Shown here piece after piece: positions 8,321 to 17,546 of a stretch of DNA of 55,918 bases (positions within the stretch are counted from its first letter, which is position 1; every line of letters starts with the position of its first letter). The notes below the pieces were generated by a model. That model was not told the DNA's origin and searched no databases. It saw nothing but the letters and a program-made list of their open reading frames with translations. Made by a program: the position numbers and the translations under genes. The stretch comes from an uncultured Lachnospiraceae bacterium (GTDB lineage Bacteria; Bacillota; Clostridia; Lachnospirales; Lachnospiraceae), in contig CAJTRK010000023.1 in assembly GCA_910578475.1 (NCBI GenBank), positions 1-55,918 on the forward strand, written 5' to 3'.

Positions 8321-8595
8321 TAATTGCAGCCTCCTTCCCAGGGCATCGGTGTTGTTGCCCAACTCCATTCTTTACAGGAAGAAGCATCGGCGGTCGCCAT
8401 GCTGAGCGGGCTGTATTTGGACGCGTATTCGCGCATTGCCTGATTTTTCATGCGGACATAATGTTTCAAGTAATCAATTGCCTCCGTGTCATCGGGATGG
8501 GTATCCAGATATTCGTTCATTTCAACGATGACAAAATCCATCAGCCTGATACTGTGAAGCAGTTTCTCCTGTTCATTTTTAAAATTTTTAGGCAT
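8320..8595 (-). CDS. cotJB: Spore coat protein CotJB
   Basis: The product is 91 aa, rich in charged and aromatic residues, with the typical stretch IRLMDFVIVEMNEYLDTHPD followed by ALDYLKHY-like text (here AIDYLKHYVRMKNQ). ATG 8595 is preferred over ATG 8604, because AAGGAG lies nine bases upstream of 8595 but abuts 8604. Both its ends overlap neighbours as TAATG, so cotJA, cotJB and cotJC are tightly coupled. The protein assembles with CotJC in the spore coat. Confidence 0.92.
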   Translation of the reverse strand: MPKNFKNEQEKLLHSIRLMDFVIVEMNEYLDTHPDDTEAIDYLKHYVRMKNQAMREYASKYSPLSMATADASSCKEWSWATTPMPWEGGCN

Positions 8596-8768
8596 TAACA
8601 GCATCTCCTTCCTGTAAATGGTTTGTTCAGTTCCGGAAAGATGGTTCCGTTCTCCAGCGCCTCATTCAGGTCTTCATAGATATTGGTCAGACGCTGCCAG
8701 GGCACATAAGCCATGACAACGGGAAATCTGTCAAAATCTTTTCTAAAGTTATAGTCTCTTACGTCCAT
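8595..8768 (-). CDS. cotJA: Spore coat-associated protein CotJA
   Basis: This 57-aa gene is easily missed because of its length. It reads MDVRDYNFRKDFDRF, then VVMAYVPWQRLTNIYEDL and ends FTGRRCC. The MAYVPWQ motif and size match CotJA, and it sits first in the cotJABC order. AAGGAAGGA lies five bases before ATG 8768, and its stop overlaps the cotJB start (TAATG). It is needed for CotJC incorporation in the coat of Bacillus. No clear sigma-E promoter was identified upstream. Confidence 0.93.
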   Translation of the reverse strand: MDVRDYNFRKDFDRFPVVMAYVPWQRLTNIYEDLNEALENGTIFPELNKPFTGRRCC

Positions 8769-8781
8769 GGATTTCCTTCCT

Positions 8782-8816
8782 TTTTATGAAAATTTATCGG
8801 AATAAATTTCATAAAA
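8782..8816. repeat. Long AT-rich inverted repeat in the divergent region
   Basis: A 16-nt arm ending AAATTTAT (8782-8797) and a 15-nt arm beginning ATAAATTT (8802-8816) pair with one bulged A around CGGA. It lies 14 bp before cotJA on the minus strand, and upstream of the ABC exporter on the other. There is no T tract typical of a terminator. It may be an operator or an mRNA leader hairpin. Confidence 0.6.
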
Positions 8817-8844
8817 GATTCATAATGATTTTAATAGTATAATA

Positions 8845-8853
8845 TGATATAAT
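8845..8853 (+). promoter_or_regulatory. Extended -10 promoter candidate
   Basis: TGATATAAT is an extended -10 (TGnTATAAT). No good -35 is seen. It points toward the ABC exporter at 9019. Confidence 0.4.
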
Positions 8854-9018
8854 TGGTGTCGCGTTCTTAGTGTGGAAAGAAGTTCCAGAAATTACGCCAA
8901 TGAGATTTGTGATGCAGTTTTTTCGCATTTTATATATATTTGGATTTGAAATGCCGCAGGACGGCGGCATGGCAGATTCCTGAGAAAAACTTCTGTGCGC
9001 TGCAAAGGAGGACAAGAC

Positions 9019-10005
9019 TTGATAAAAGTAGAAAATCTGGTTAAAAAATATGGAAATCATGTGGCGGTGGAGCAGTTGTCATTTACCGTGCAAAAGGGGC
9101 AGATTTACGGTTTTCTCGGACCGAATGGAGCAGGGAAGACTACGACAATGAACATTATGACGGGATATCTTGCGGCTACGGAAGGTACGGTTGAAATATG
9201 TGGATGTGATATACTGGCACAGCCGGAGGAGGCCAAAAGCCATATCGGTTATCTGCCGGAAGTGCCGCCTTTATATCCGGATATGACGGTGCTTGAATAT
9301 CTGCTGTTTGTAGCGGAACTGAAAAAAGTACCGAAACAGGAACGGAAAGAACAGGTTCGGGAAATTATGCAGATGGTCGGAATTTCGGATGTAGAAAACC
9401 GGCTGATTAAGAATCTTTCCAAAGGTTACCGGCAGAGAGTGGGACTGGCACAGGCCATTACGGGATATCCGGAAGTGATTATTCTGGATGAACCGATGGT
9501 CGGACTGGACCCGCGGCAGATTCTGGAAATCAGGACATTGCTCGGCAAACTTGCGGGAAACCATACGATTCTGCTAAGCTCCCATATCTTGTCCGAGGTA
9601 GATACGATATGCGACCAAATTATGATTATTGCAAACGGCAGACTGGTTGCAAGCGATTCTCCGGAAGGGCTGAAAAAGCTGATGGCAAAATCCGCGGAAA
9701 TTGAAATGACGGTGCTCGGAAGCCGGGAAAAAGCGGAGGAGCTGCTTCATGAAATCGAACATATCCGGTCCTGCACATTTGAAAAAGCCTCGGAAGAAAA
9801 CGGCATAAAAATTCGGATTCTTACCGAAGAAAGCGCGGATATCCGGGGCGAGCTGTCCGTTGCTTTTACGAATCACGGCATGCCGGTGCTTTCCATGCGC
9901 AGAGTGGAAAAATCTCTGGAAGATATCTTTTTACAGCTGACGGAAACATCGGAACGGGAAGAGGAGAGAGAAGAGGAGGCGGAGAAAGATGACTGCGATT
10001 TATAA
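9019..10005 (+). CDS. ABC exporter ATP-binding protein, GldA-like
   Basis: The product is 328 aa. Walker A is GPNGAGKTTTMN, the signature is LSKGYRQRVGLAQA, Walker B is VIILDEPMVGLDP and the H-loop is LLSSHIL. The C-terminal 90 residues form the extended tail common in CcmA/GldA-type ATPases. TTG 9019 is chosen because AAAGGAGG stands seven bases upstream; a GTG at 8995 lies before that ribosome site. The gene overlaps the next one by 17 nt, so the ATPase is made with its GldF/GldG-like partner. The substrate is unknown. Confidence 0.93.
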   Translation: MIKVENLVKKYGNHVAVEQLSFTVQKGQIYGFLGPNGAGKTTTMNIMTGYLAATEGTVEICGCDILAQPEEAKSHIGYLPEVPPLYPDMTVLEYLLFVAELKKVPKQERKEQVREIMQMVGISDVENRLIKNLSKGYRQRVGLAQAITGYPEVIILDEPMVGLDPRQILEIRTLLGKLAGNHTILLSSHILSEVDTICDQIMIIANGRLVASDSPEGLKKLMAKSAEIEMTVLGSREKAEELLHEIEHIRSCTFEKASEENGIKIRILTEESADIRGELSVAFTNHGMPVLSMRRVEKSLEDIFLQLTETSEREEEREEEAEKDDCDL

Positions 10006-12106
10006 AAGGGAAGTACGGGCGTTTTTCCATTCTTTTATCGGCTGGCTCTATCTGGCGGCAACATTGTCTCTGACAGGAATTTATTTTACATATTTTGTTA
10101 TGCTTTATGGGGAACCGAGCATCGCCTATGTATTGCAGGGCGTTACTTTCTTATTCCAGTTCGCGGTTCCGATTCTGACGATGCGGAGTCTGGCGGAGGA
10201 CAGGAAACAGAAGACAGACCAGCTGATTCTGACCGCGCCTGTTTCTGTTTCGAAAATCGTATTTGGAAAGTATCTGGCGTTGCTGACGGTCTGTGCAATT
10301 CCGGTTCTGGTCATTGGAATCATACCCTTTATGTTGTCTTTTTATGGCGATTTTCAGATGGGCGTATCCTATACGGCGTTGTTTGGATTCTTTTTATATG
10401 GCGCATTTGCGCTGGCGGCAGGGTTATTTTTTTCTTCTTTGACGGAAAGCCCGGTAATCGCGGCAATTCTTACGTTTATCGTGTTGTTTCTCGGATATCT
10501 GATGACGGGGATTCGAAGCATGATTTCACAGACCGGAAACCTTGTGACGGATATTCTTTCTGTTTTCGATATGGCAGGCCGGTTCGACGCGATGTTGGAG
10601 GGAAGTCTGTATGTACCGTCCGTCATTTATTATGTGTCGTTTGCGATGCTGTTTTTATTTTGTACGATACAATCCATTCAGAAGCGAAGATACAGTGTGT
10701 CGAGTAAAGGCATAAAAATCGGCGCCTATAATATCGGAATTTTGGTTTTGACAACAGTACTGACCGTATTAGTCAATGTTGTAGCGGAGAAAATGCCGGA
10801 ATCGGTGCGTTCTCTCGATGTTACTTCGAATAAATTATATACGCTGACGGAAGAAACGAAAACATTTCTATCGGGGCTTTCGGAAGACATCCGTATCTAT
10901 GTTATGGTGAATGAAGAGTATAAAGACGGAAATCTGGACAAGACGCTTCGCCGGATGACGGCTTTGTCGGAACATATTTCGGTCACCTATGTAGACCCGC
11001 TGGTAAATCCGCAGTTCTATTCCAATTATTCGGAAGATGAGCCGGAAGCAAACAGCCTGATTGTGGTGGGACCGGCTCGAAGCAAGATAGTGAATTATTA
11101 TGATATTTACGGGTATGAATATTATTCCTACTATGAATATCAGATTACCGGATATGACGGGGAAGGACAGATTGTTTCCGCATTGGAGTATGTTACGACG
11201 GATACGATGCCAAAACTGTATATGGTAAGCGGACATAACGAGCTGGAGTTGGAAACGCAGTTCCGGCAGGCGATTGAGAAGAAAAATATTGCCTGCGAGT
11301 CTTTGCTGCTGTTATCGGAAGAACAAGTGCCGGAAGACGCACAGGCGTTGATTTTGAACGCGCCGCTCAGCGACTATTCGGATGATGATGTGGAAAAGAT
11401 AATCAGGTATCTGGAAAAAGGGGGAAATGCCGTCATCGTTCCGGCATGGACGGATGTGGAATTGCCTAATTTTGAGCGGATTCTCGATTATTACGGTGTT
11501 TCTGTATTAAACGGTGTGATTATGGAAGGAGATTCTGACTATTATTACGGGCAGATTCCTTACTTGTTATTCCCGAAAGTGGATTATGATGAAATGACGG
11601 AAAATATTACCGAATCCATGGTATTTGCTCCGTATGCGCAGGGGCTGCTTTATGATGAAAGCGTCCAGGGGATTTCTTATATACCGCTTTTGGAAACAAG
11701 CGAAACGGCATACAATAAAGCGTATGACCAGGAAAGGCTGGAGGTAGAGACCGATTTTAAGCAAAAAGAAGGAGACAGGGAAGGTCCTTTCGTGATTGCG
11801 CTCCGGGCAGAAAAGGCGGCCGGGGATAATCTGGTTTCCAAAGGCGTTATTCTGGCCGCGGAACTGTTTTTTACGGAAGACGCGGACAGCATCGTGCCGG
11901 GCAATAATGTAAAAACTTTTGGCAATATTGTGGGGGGCCTTGTGGAACAGGAATCTACGATTCTGATTCCGATGAAATCCTATTCTGCGCTGATGACTTT
12001 TTCGACGAGAAGCGCGGCCATTGTCGGACTTCTTTCCATCGTTGTCGGTCCGGTATGCCTTCTGGCGGTTGGGTTTGTTATCTGGTTCCGGCGTCGAAAA
12101 GCGTAG
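9989..12106 (+). CDS. ABC-2 permease fused to a GldG-type auxiliary domain
   Basis: This 705-aa protein joins two parts usually called GldF and GldG. Residues 1-265 hold about six or seven transmembrane segments plus the loop RSLAEDRKQKTDQLILTAPV typical of the permease. Residues about 285-670 are a large extracytoplasmic ABC_transp_aux domain (RSLDVTSNKLYTLTEET, LYMVSGHNELE, EKGGNAVIVPAW). A last membrane segment lies at about 675-700, ending in Arg/Lys. It partners the overlapping ATPase. In Bacteroidetes the related Gld complex supports gliding; in Clostridia the role is unknown, and no gliding genes are here. The C-terminal helix ends 56 bp before the hydrogenase. Confidence 0.9.
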   Translation: MTAIYKREVRAFFHSFIGWLYLAATLSLTGIYFTYFVMLYGEPSIAYVLQGVTFLFQFAVPILTMRSLAEDRKQKTDQLILTAPVSVSKIVFGKYLALLTVCAIPVLVIGIIPFMLSFYGDFQMGVSYTALFGFFLYGAFALAAGLFFSSLTESPVIAAILTFIVLFLGYLMTGIRSMISQTGNLVTDILSVFDMAGRFDAMLEGSLYVPSVIYYVSFAMLFLFCTIQSIQKRRYSVSSKGIKIGAYNIGILVLTTVLTVLVNVVAEKMPESVRSLDVTSNKLYTLTEETKTFLSGLSEDIRIYVMVNEEYKDGNLDKTLRRMTALSEHISVTYVDPLVNPQFYSNYSEDEPEANSLIVVGPARSKIVNYYDIYGYEYYSYYEYQITGYDGEGQIVSALEYVTTDTMPKLYMVSGHNELELETQFRQAIEKKNIACESLLLLSEEQVPEDAQALILNAPLSDYSDDDVEKIIRYLEKGGNAVIVPAWTDVELPNFERILDYYGVSVLNGVIMEGDSDYYYGQIPYLLFPKVDYDEMTENITESMVFAPYAQGLLYDESVQGISYIPLLETSETAYNKAYDQERLEVETDFKQKEGDREGPFVIALRAEKAAGDNLVSKGVILAAELFFTEDADSIVPGNNVKTFGNIVGGLVEQESTILIPMKSYSALMTFSTRSAAIVGLLSIVVGPVCLLAVGFVIWFRRRKA

Positions 12107-12162
12107 CAGTTGACTTCCGCTTCGGTTTGTGCAAAAATAGAGATACAAGTGAGGTCATGCGT

Positions 12163-13641
12163 ATGAGAGGAATAGATACCCAGGTTCGAAAGAACCGGCG
12201 TCGAATTTTTAAAGAAGTTGCCAATCTGGCGTATACTTCGGAAAACTTAAAAGATGATGTGGAAGCTCTGCCTTACCGAATCGTAGATTATGATGAGTCA
12301 GAGTATGAGAGCATATACAGGGAACGGGCCATCGTGCGGGAGCGCATCCGGCTTGCGATGGGATTGTCTCTGCGCCCGGAGAATCAGCCCGTTCATCTGA
12401 CACAGGGACTGGAAGAAAGCAATATATCCGAAAAATATTATGAGCCGCCGTTAATGCAGGTCATTCCGTCGGCATGCAATGCCTGCCCGGAAAACTGTTA
12501 TGAAGTAACGGATAAGTGTATGGGCTGTGTGGCGCATCCTTGTCGTGAGGTTTGTCCGCGCGGCGCTATTTCCATGAAAAACGGAAAGTCCGTAATAGAC
12601 CAAGAAAAGTGTATCAGATGCGGAAAGTGTAAAGCTATCTGTCCTTATGATGCGATTTCCCACCAGGTACGGCCCTGTGCCGCAGCATGTGGCGTCAATG
12701 CGATTAAGAATGATGAAAAGGGCAGGGCGGTTATCGATAATGAGCTGTGCGTTTCCTGCGGTCAGTGCATGGTGAACTGTCCGTTTGGCGCGATTGCGGA
12801 TAAATCACAGATTTTCCAGTTGATTCGTGCGCTTCAGTCCGGGCAGAAAGTTTATGCACAGGTGGCGCCTGCATTTGCGGGGCAGTTTGGGCCGGATGTG
12901 ACGCCGGATATGCTGAAAACGGCATTAAAAGAACTGGGATTTGCCGATGTATATGAGACAGCCGTCGGGGCGGATATGGGGGCGCTGGCGGAAGCGGAGC
13001 ATTACGCGAAGGAGGTCGCAACAGGTAATTTGCCTTTCAGCCTGACGTCCTGCTGTCCTTCCTGGTCGATGCTTGCCAAAAAATTTTTCCCGGAGACGAT
13101 TGATAAAATATCCAACGCCCTGACACCCATGGTAGCGACGGCGCGTGTTATCAAAAAGGAACATCCGGATGCCAAAGTGGTCTTTATCGGGCCCTGTGCT
13201 TCCAAAAAACTGGAGGCGTCCAGAAGAACGATTCGTTCGGATGTGGATTTTGTAGTCACCTTTGAAGAACTCGCCGGCGTATTTGAGGCGAAAGGTATTT
13301 TATTGAAGGAGATACAGGCGTTAGACGAGTTAAAAGGCGCTACGGGAGCGGGGCGCGGTTATGGCGTCGCCGGTGGCGTTGCGAATGCAATTGAAGAATG
13401 TGTCCGGGAATACTATCCGGATGTGGAAGTTCATATCGAACATGCGGAAAGTTTGTCCGAATGCCGGAAAATGTTGATGCTTGCCAAAGCAGGTAAGAAG
13501 AATGGCTGTCTGATTGAGGGAATGGCCTGTCCGGGCGGCTGTATTGCCGGGGCCGGAACAAATATTGCAATTCCGCAGGCAGCAAAGGCAGTTGGCAGTT
13601 TCCAAGCCGCCGCGAAGCAGAAGATTCCGGACAGAAATTGA
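12163..13641 (+). CDS. Monomeric [FeFe] hydrogenase, group-B-like
   Basis: The 492-aa protein would couple ferredoxin to H2 evolution or oxidation in the cytoplasm. Cys-rich ferredoxin-type motifs lie at about 105-225: CNACPENC with a following CMGC, CIRCGKCKAIC, a partial CAAAC and CVSCGQCMVNC. The H-cluster motifs follow: L1 TSCCPSW, L2 IGPCASKK (Gly where the common form has Met) and L3 GMACPGGCIAGAG. All Cys expected to hold the H cluster are present, and the L2/L3 variants point to group B rather than the group A enzymes. ATG 12163 has GAGGT seven bases upstream; ATG 12157 is too close. Maturases HydE, F and G are not in the window. Confidence 0.9.
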   Translation: MRGIDTQVRKNRRRIFKEVANLAYTSENLKDDVEALPYRIVDYDESEYESIYRERAIVRERIRLAMGLSLRPENQPVHLTQGLEESNISEKYYEPPLMQVIPSACNACPENCYEVTDKCMGCVAHPCREVCPRGAISMKNGKSVIDQEKCIRCGKCKAICPYDAISHQVRPCAAACGVNAIKNDEKGRAVIDNELCVSCGQCMVNCPFGAIADKSQIFQLIRALQSGQKVYAQVAPAFAGQFGPDVTPDMLKTALKELGFADVYETAVGADMGALAEAEHYAKEVATGNLPFSLTSCCPSWSMLAKKFFPETIDKISNALTPMVATARVIKKEHPDAKVVFIGPCASKKLEASRRTIRSDVDFVVTFEELAGVFEAKGILLKEIQALDELKGATGAGRGYGVAGGVANAIEECVREYYPDVEVHIEHAESLSECRKMLMLAKAGKKNGCLIEGMACPGGCIAGAGTNIAIPQAAKAVGSFQAAAKQKIPDRN

Positions 13642-13684
13642 CGGAATGATGGAAGTTTAACAGAAAAAAGGAGTACAATACACT

Positions 13685-15139
13685 ATGCAGAAAATCAGGA
13701 CCAGATATGCACCGAGTCCGACAGGGCGGATGCACGTCGGCAATTTGAGAACGGCGCTTTATGCCTATTTGATAGCAAAGCATGAGGGCGGCGATTTTAT
13801 TTTGAGAATCGAGGACACCGACCAGGAGCGATATGTGGAAGGCGCTGTGGAGATTATCTACCGCACGCTGGAAAAGACAGGGCTGCTCCATGACGAAGGG
13901 CCTGATAAGGATAAGGGCGTGGGCCCCTATGTACAGAGCGAGCGGCAGGCGCAGGGAATTTATTTAAAATATGCCGAGGAGCTCATAGAGAAAGGCGAAG
14001 CTTATTATTGTTTCTGTGACAAAGAACGGCTTGCAACCCTGACAAGGGAAGTTGCGGGCAAGGAAATCAATATTTATGATAAGCACTGTCTGCATTTGTC
14101 CAAAGAAGAAGTCGAAGCGAATTTAAAAGCCGGAAAGCCATATGTTATCAGACAGAACAATCCGACGGAAGGAACGACGGTATTTCAGGATGATATTTAC
14201 GGGGAAATTTCCGTGGACAATGCAGAGCTTGACGATATGATATTAATCAAATCCGACGGATTTCCCACCTATAATTTTGCCAACGTGGTGGACGACCATC
14301 TGATGGGAATTACACATGTTGTGCGGGGCAATGAGTACCTTTCTTCCTCTCCGAAATACAATCGTCTTTATGAAGCTTTCGGATGGGATGTGCCCAAATA
14401 TGTGCACTGTCCGCTGATTACGGATGAAGAACATCATAAGCTTTCAAAACGCTGCGGGCATTCTTCTTATGAGGATTTAATCGAGCAGGGATTCTTATCG
14501 GAAGCGGTCGTTAATTTTGTAGCGCTGCTCGGTTGGAGCCCGGAAGGAACGGAAGAGATTTTTTCACTGGAGCAGCTTGTGGAAAAGTTCGATTATCTCC
14601 ATATTTCCAAGTCTCCGGCGGTATTCGATTATACGAAACTAAAATGGATGAATGGTGAATATATGAAGGCGATGGACTTCGACAGGTTTTATGAAATGGC
14701 GGAACCTTATTTGAAAGAAGTCCTGACGAAAGAGTTTGATTTGCGTAAGATTGCGGCGATGGTCAAAACAAGAATCGAGGTTTTTCCGGATATCAGAGAA
14801 ATGGTTGATTTCTTTGAGGAACTTCCGGAATACGATACGGTAATGTATGCCCATAAGAAGATGAAGACCAGTGAAGAATCTTCTCTGGAAGTATTGAAAG
14901 AACTGCTTCCGCTGCTCGAAGCGCAGGAAGATTACGGCAATGACGCCCTGTATCAGACGCTGACGGATTATGTGGCCCGCAAAGAGTGCAAGAACGGATA
15001 TGTTATGTGGCCCGTCAGAACCGCCGTGTCCGGTAAGCAGATGACGCCTGCCGGCGCAACGGAAATCATGGAAATACTTGGAAAAGAAGAGTCACTTAAG
15101 AGAATCAGAAAAGGAATTGAAAAATTACAGAATGCCTGA
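13685..15139 (+). CDS. gltX: Glutamyl-tRNA synthetase
   Basis: This 484-aa class I synthetase attaches Glu to tRNA-Glu. The HIGH-type site is PSPTGRMHVGNLRTALYAYL (about 9-28), preceded by the usual RTRYA-like text. FILRIEDTDQERY binds substrate, and the KMSKS-type loop is HHKLSKRCG. Length is normal for a bacterial GluRS. AAAAGGAG stands 10 bases upstream of ATG 13685. Its stop overlaps the helicase start by 8 nt. No T-box leader was seen. A non-discriminating role (also charging tRNA-Gln) is possible but cannot be judged here. Confidence 0.97.
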   Translation: MQKIRTRYAPSPTGRMHVGNLRTALYAYLIAKHEGGDFILRIEDTDQERYVEGAVEIIYRTLEKTGLLHDEGPDKDKGVGPYVQSERQAQGIYLKYAEELIEKGEAYYCFCDKERLATLTREVAGKEINIYDKHCLHLSKEEVEANLKAGKPYVIRQNNPTEGTTVFQDDIYGEISVDNAELDDMILIKSDGFPTYNFANVVDDHLMGITHVVRGNEYLSSSPKYNRLYEAFGWDVPKYVHCPLITDEEHHKLSKRCGHSSYEDLIEQGFLSEAVVNFVALLGWSPEGTEEIFSLEQLVEKFDYLHISKSPAVFDYTKLKWMNGEYMKAMDFDRFYEMAEPYLKEVLTKEFDLRKIAAMVKTRIEVFPDIREMVDFFEELPEYDTVMYAHKKMKTSEESSLEVLKELLPLLEAQEDYGNDALYQTLTDYVARKECKNGYVMWPVRTAVSGKQMTPAGATEIMEILGKEESLKRIRKGIEKLQNA

Positions 15140-16985
15140 AATTAAAATAAGTTCCAAACAACAGGAAGCCATTACGTCCACTTCCGGTCCGATGCAGGTG
15201 CTTGCAGGGCCCGGAAGTGGCAAAACCTTTACGATTACACAACGCATTCGTTATCTGATTACGAATTGCGGCGTGGACCCGTCCCGTATTCTGGTTATCA
15301 CCTTTACAAGAGCGGCGGCGGGAGAAATGCAGCAGCGGTTCCATAAACTGATAAAAGGCTCGGGCATCGGTTCTTTTGTCGTTTTCGGCACTTTTCACGC
15401 TATCTTTTATTCTATCTTGAAACAGACCGGACAATATCGTCAGTTTACCCTGATTACAGAAACACAGAAAAGAAATCTTCTGGCGCAGATTTTGCAGCTG
15501 CCCATGACGCCTCTGCTTGCGGAAAATGAAAAATTGGACAGCCTGATTCATTATATCAGCCGGATAAAAAATGACGGAGAACGGTTTGACGGACTTCCGG
15601 AGGACCTGTTTTCCCAAAGCGAAATACGGGATATTTATCGTGATTATAACGAATATCTGATGGAATTCCATAAAATGGATTTTGATGATATGGGGCTTTT
15701 GTGTCTGAAACTGTTTCGTGAAAATCCGAAGGTTCTGGAAACATGGCAGGGGCGGTACTCCCATATTCTGGTCGATGAATTTCAGGATATCAATCCGCTG
15801 CAATACCAAATCGTGCGTCTTTTGGCGCAGCCGGAGGATAATCTTTTTGTTGTGGGCGATGACGACCAGTCTATTTACGGGTTCCGGGGGGCAAGACCGG
15901 ATATCATGCGGCAGTTTTTAGAAGACTATCCGGCGGCGGGACAGGTGCTTTTGGATGTCAACTATCGCTGTCACGGGCAGATTGTCCAAAAATCGCTGCA
16001 AGTTATCGAAGCCAATCGAAACCGCTTCCCTAAGACAATTCATGCAGAGCATACAAAGGGAGAGGGGGTTATCATACAGGCATTTTCCAATCAGGAAGAA
16101 GAGTATGAAGAACTGCTTTCCATGCTGCAGGAAACGGCTCTGCGGGAGAAGCCGGAAGTTCTGTCAAAGACTGCGGTTATCTACCGTACGAATTATGAAT
16201 GCAGCATGCTGGCGGAGAAACTGCTTTTGCGGGAAATTCCTTTTTATATGAAAGAAACGTTGAAAAGCAGATATGACCATTTTGTCATAAAAGACCTGCT
16301 CGCCTATCTGGAATTTGCAAACGGGAACAGAAAACGGGAGATTTTTCATCTTTTTATGAACAGGCCGTTACGTTACCTGCGGAAAGACTGTGCGCGGAAC
16401 AGCACGATTTTTCTGAAAGAACTGCTTACATATTATCGGAATGACATCCATATGCAGGAAGTGTCCCGCACGCTTTTTCACGACCTGGAACAGATTGGTG
16501 CAATGCGGCCGTATCTTGCCGTAAACTATATCCGTCAGGTCATTGGCTATGACGAATATCTGAAAGAGAACTATCATATTGAAGAGGGCGGGAAGCTGCT
16601 GCAGATTGCGGACGATTTCCAGAAGGAAATAAAAAGATTCGATTCCTTTTCAGAATTGGATGAATATATCAGTCAATGCAGAGCGCTCGTAAACGAAAAG
16701 CAGAAGGAAGCAGAAGCGCGTATGCAGGATAAAAAACCGGGAGGCATCCGCCTGATGACGATGCACGCGGCAAAGGGACTGGAATTTCATACGGTCTATC
16801 TGCCGGACCTGAATGAGGGAAAACTTCCGTCAAGACAGGCCGTTACACCGGAAGGGCTGGAAGAAGAACGCCGTATGTTCTATGTTGCGATGACAAGAGC
16901 GCAGAAGGAGCTGCATCTTTTATATTGCGGCAAAGGAAACGGAAAAGAAAAGCCGTCAAGGTTTTTGGAACCGCTCCTGCCGTAA
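15132..16985 (+). CDS. UvrD/PcrA-family ATP-dependent DNA helicase
   Basis: The 617-aa superfamily 1A helicase has motif I GPGSGKTFTITQRI, motif Ia FTRAAAGEMQQR, motif II VDEFQDINPLQ, motif III GDDDQSIYGFRGA, motif IV VNYRC, motif V LMTMHAAKGLEF and motif VI EERRMFYVAMTRAQ. It is shorter than PcrA (about 720-740 aa) and ends soon after motif VI, so it lacks the long C-terminal tail. ATG 15132 is the first methionine that starts at the conserved text (MPEIKISSKQQEAITS). It has only a weak ribosome site and overlaps gltX by 8 nt, so translation is probably coupled. Confidence 0.92.
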   Translation: MPEIKISSKQQEAITSTSGPMQVLAGPGSGKTFTITQRIRYLITNCGVDPSRILVITFTRAAAGEMQQRFHKLIKGSGIGSFVVFGTFHAIFYSILKQTGQYRQFTLITETQKRNLLAQILQLPMTPLLAENEKLDSLIHYISRIKNDGERFDGLPEDLFSQSEIRDIYRDYNEYLMEFHKMDFDDMGLLCLKLFRENPKVLETWQGRYSHILVDEFQDINPLQYQIVRLLAQPEDNLFVVGDDDQSIYGFRGARPDIMRQFLEDYPAAGQVLLDVNYRCHGQIVQKSLQVIEANRNRFPKTIHAEHTKGEGVIIQAFSNQEEEYEELLSMLQETALREKPEVLSKTAVIYRTNYECSMLAEKLLLREIPFYMKETLKSRYDHFVIKDLLAYLEFANGNRKREIFHLFMNRPLRYLRKDCARNSTIFLKELLTYYRNDIHMQEVSRTLFHDLEQIGAMRPYLAVNYIRQVIGYDEYLKENYHIEEGGKLLQIADDFQKEIKRFDSFSELDEYISQCRALVNEKQKEAEARMQDKKPGGIRLMTMHAAKGLEFHTVYLPDLNEGKLPSRQAVTPEGLEEERRMFYVAMTRAQKELHLLYCGKGNGKEKPSRFLEPLLP

Positions 16986-17000
16986 AGAAGAGAAGCGCAG

Positions 17001-17034
17001 AAAAATAAAAAGAACCGCATTTACTGCGGTTCTT
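17001..17034 (-). terminator. Terminator overlapping the DUF1292 stop codon
   Basis: On the minus strand, AAGAACCGCA and TGCGGTTCTT (10 bp each; 17025-17034 and 17010-17019) enclose a 5-nt loop holding the TAA stop, followed by TTTTATTTT. It also sits 25 bp after the helicase stop and may serve that gene, although the T tract on the plus strand is poor. Confidence 0.8.
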
Positions 17035-17383
17035 CCTCCGTGTCATCGACCATTTCATCAAATTCAACGCTGTCAAGATATTCGTCGAATGCCTCTCCGA
17101 CGGCCTCATATTCCTCATCGTCCTCGATATATTCAAGTGTCGGCTCTTCGTTTGGATTTTGTTCATCCTCCACATAGCGGTAAAACCATACTTCACCGCT
17201 GTCGTTTTGGCCCTCTTCATTTAACGGAAGCAGCACGATATAATCCCGGTTTGATACGGTCAGAATGGTAACAATCGAACAGGTAACATGCCTGCCGTCA
17301 TCCAGGTCGAGGTCAACGGTCATTTCTTCTTCCGCGGCGTCAAGAGGTTCTGTGTTTGTATTGCTGTCCTTTTCTTTTTTCAT
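17021..17383 (-). CDS. DUF1292 protein (YrzB-like)
   Basis: The 120-aa acidic protein carries the DUF1292 core: MTVDLDLDDGRHVTCSIV, then YIVLLPLNE and VWFYRYVED, and ends in a very acidic tail with EYIEDDEEYEAVGEAFDEYL. The family is common in Firmicutes, usually near the Holliday resolvase gene, and its role is unknown. ATG 17383 is preferred: AAGGAG lies nine bases upstream, and an upstream in-frame ATG at 17425 has no site. It is transcribed against its neighbours. Confidence 0.88.
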   Translation of the reverse strand: MKKEKDSNTNTEPLDAAEEEMTVDLDLDDGRHVTCSIVTILTVSNRDYIVLLPLNEEGQNDSGEVWFYRYVEDEQNPNEEPTLEYIEDDEEYEAVGEAFDEYLDSVEFDEMVDDTEEEPQ

Positions 17384-17546
17384 TATGATAAGCTCCTTTC
17401 TCAGCTTGCCGATTCCCATGCTCATACTTCATCTTCCATGTTGTATTGTAAGATATCCGATACCTGTATTTTACAGAAAATATGCACGATATTCAATAGT
17501 TATCTGAAAGTTTTCCTAAACTATGGAAAAATAACAGTGCTTATGA

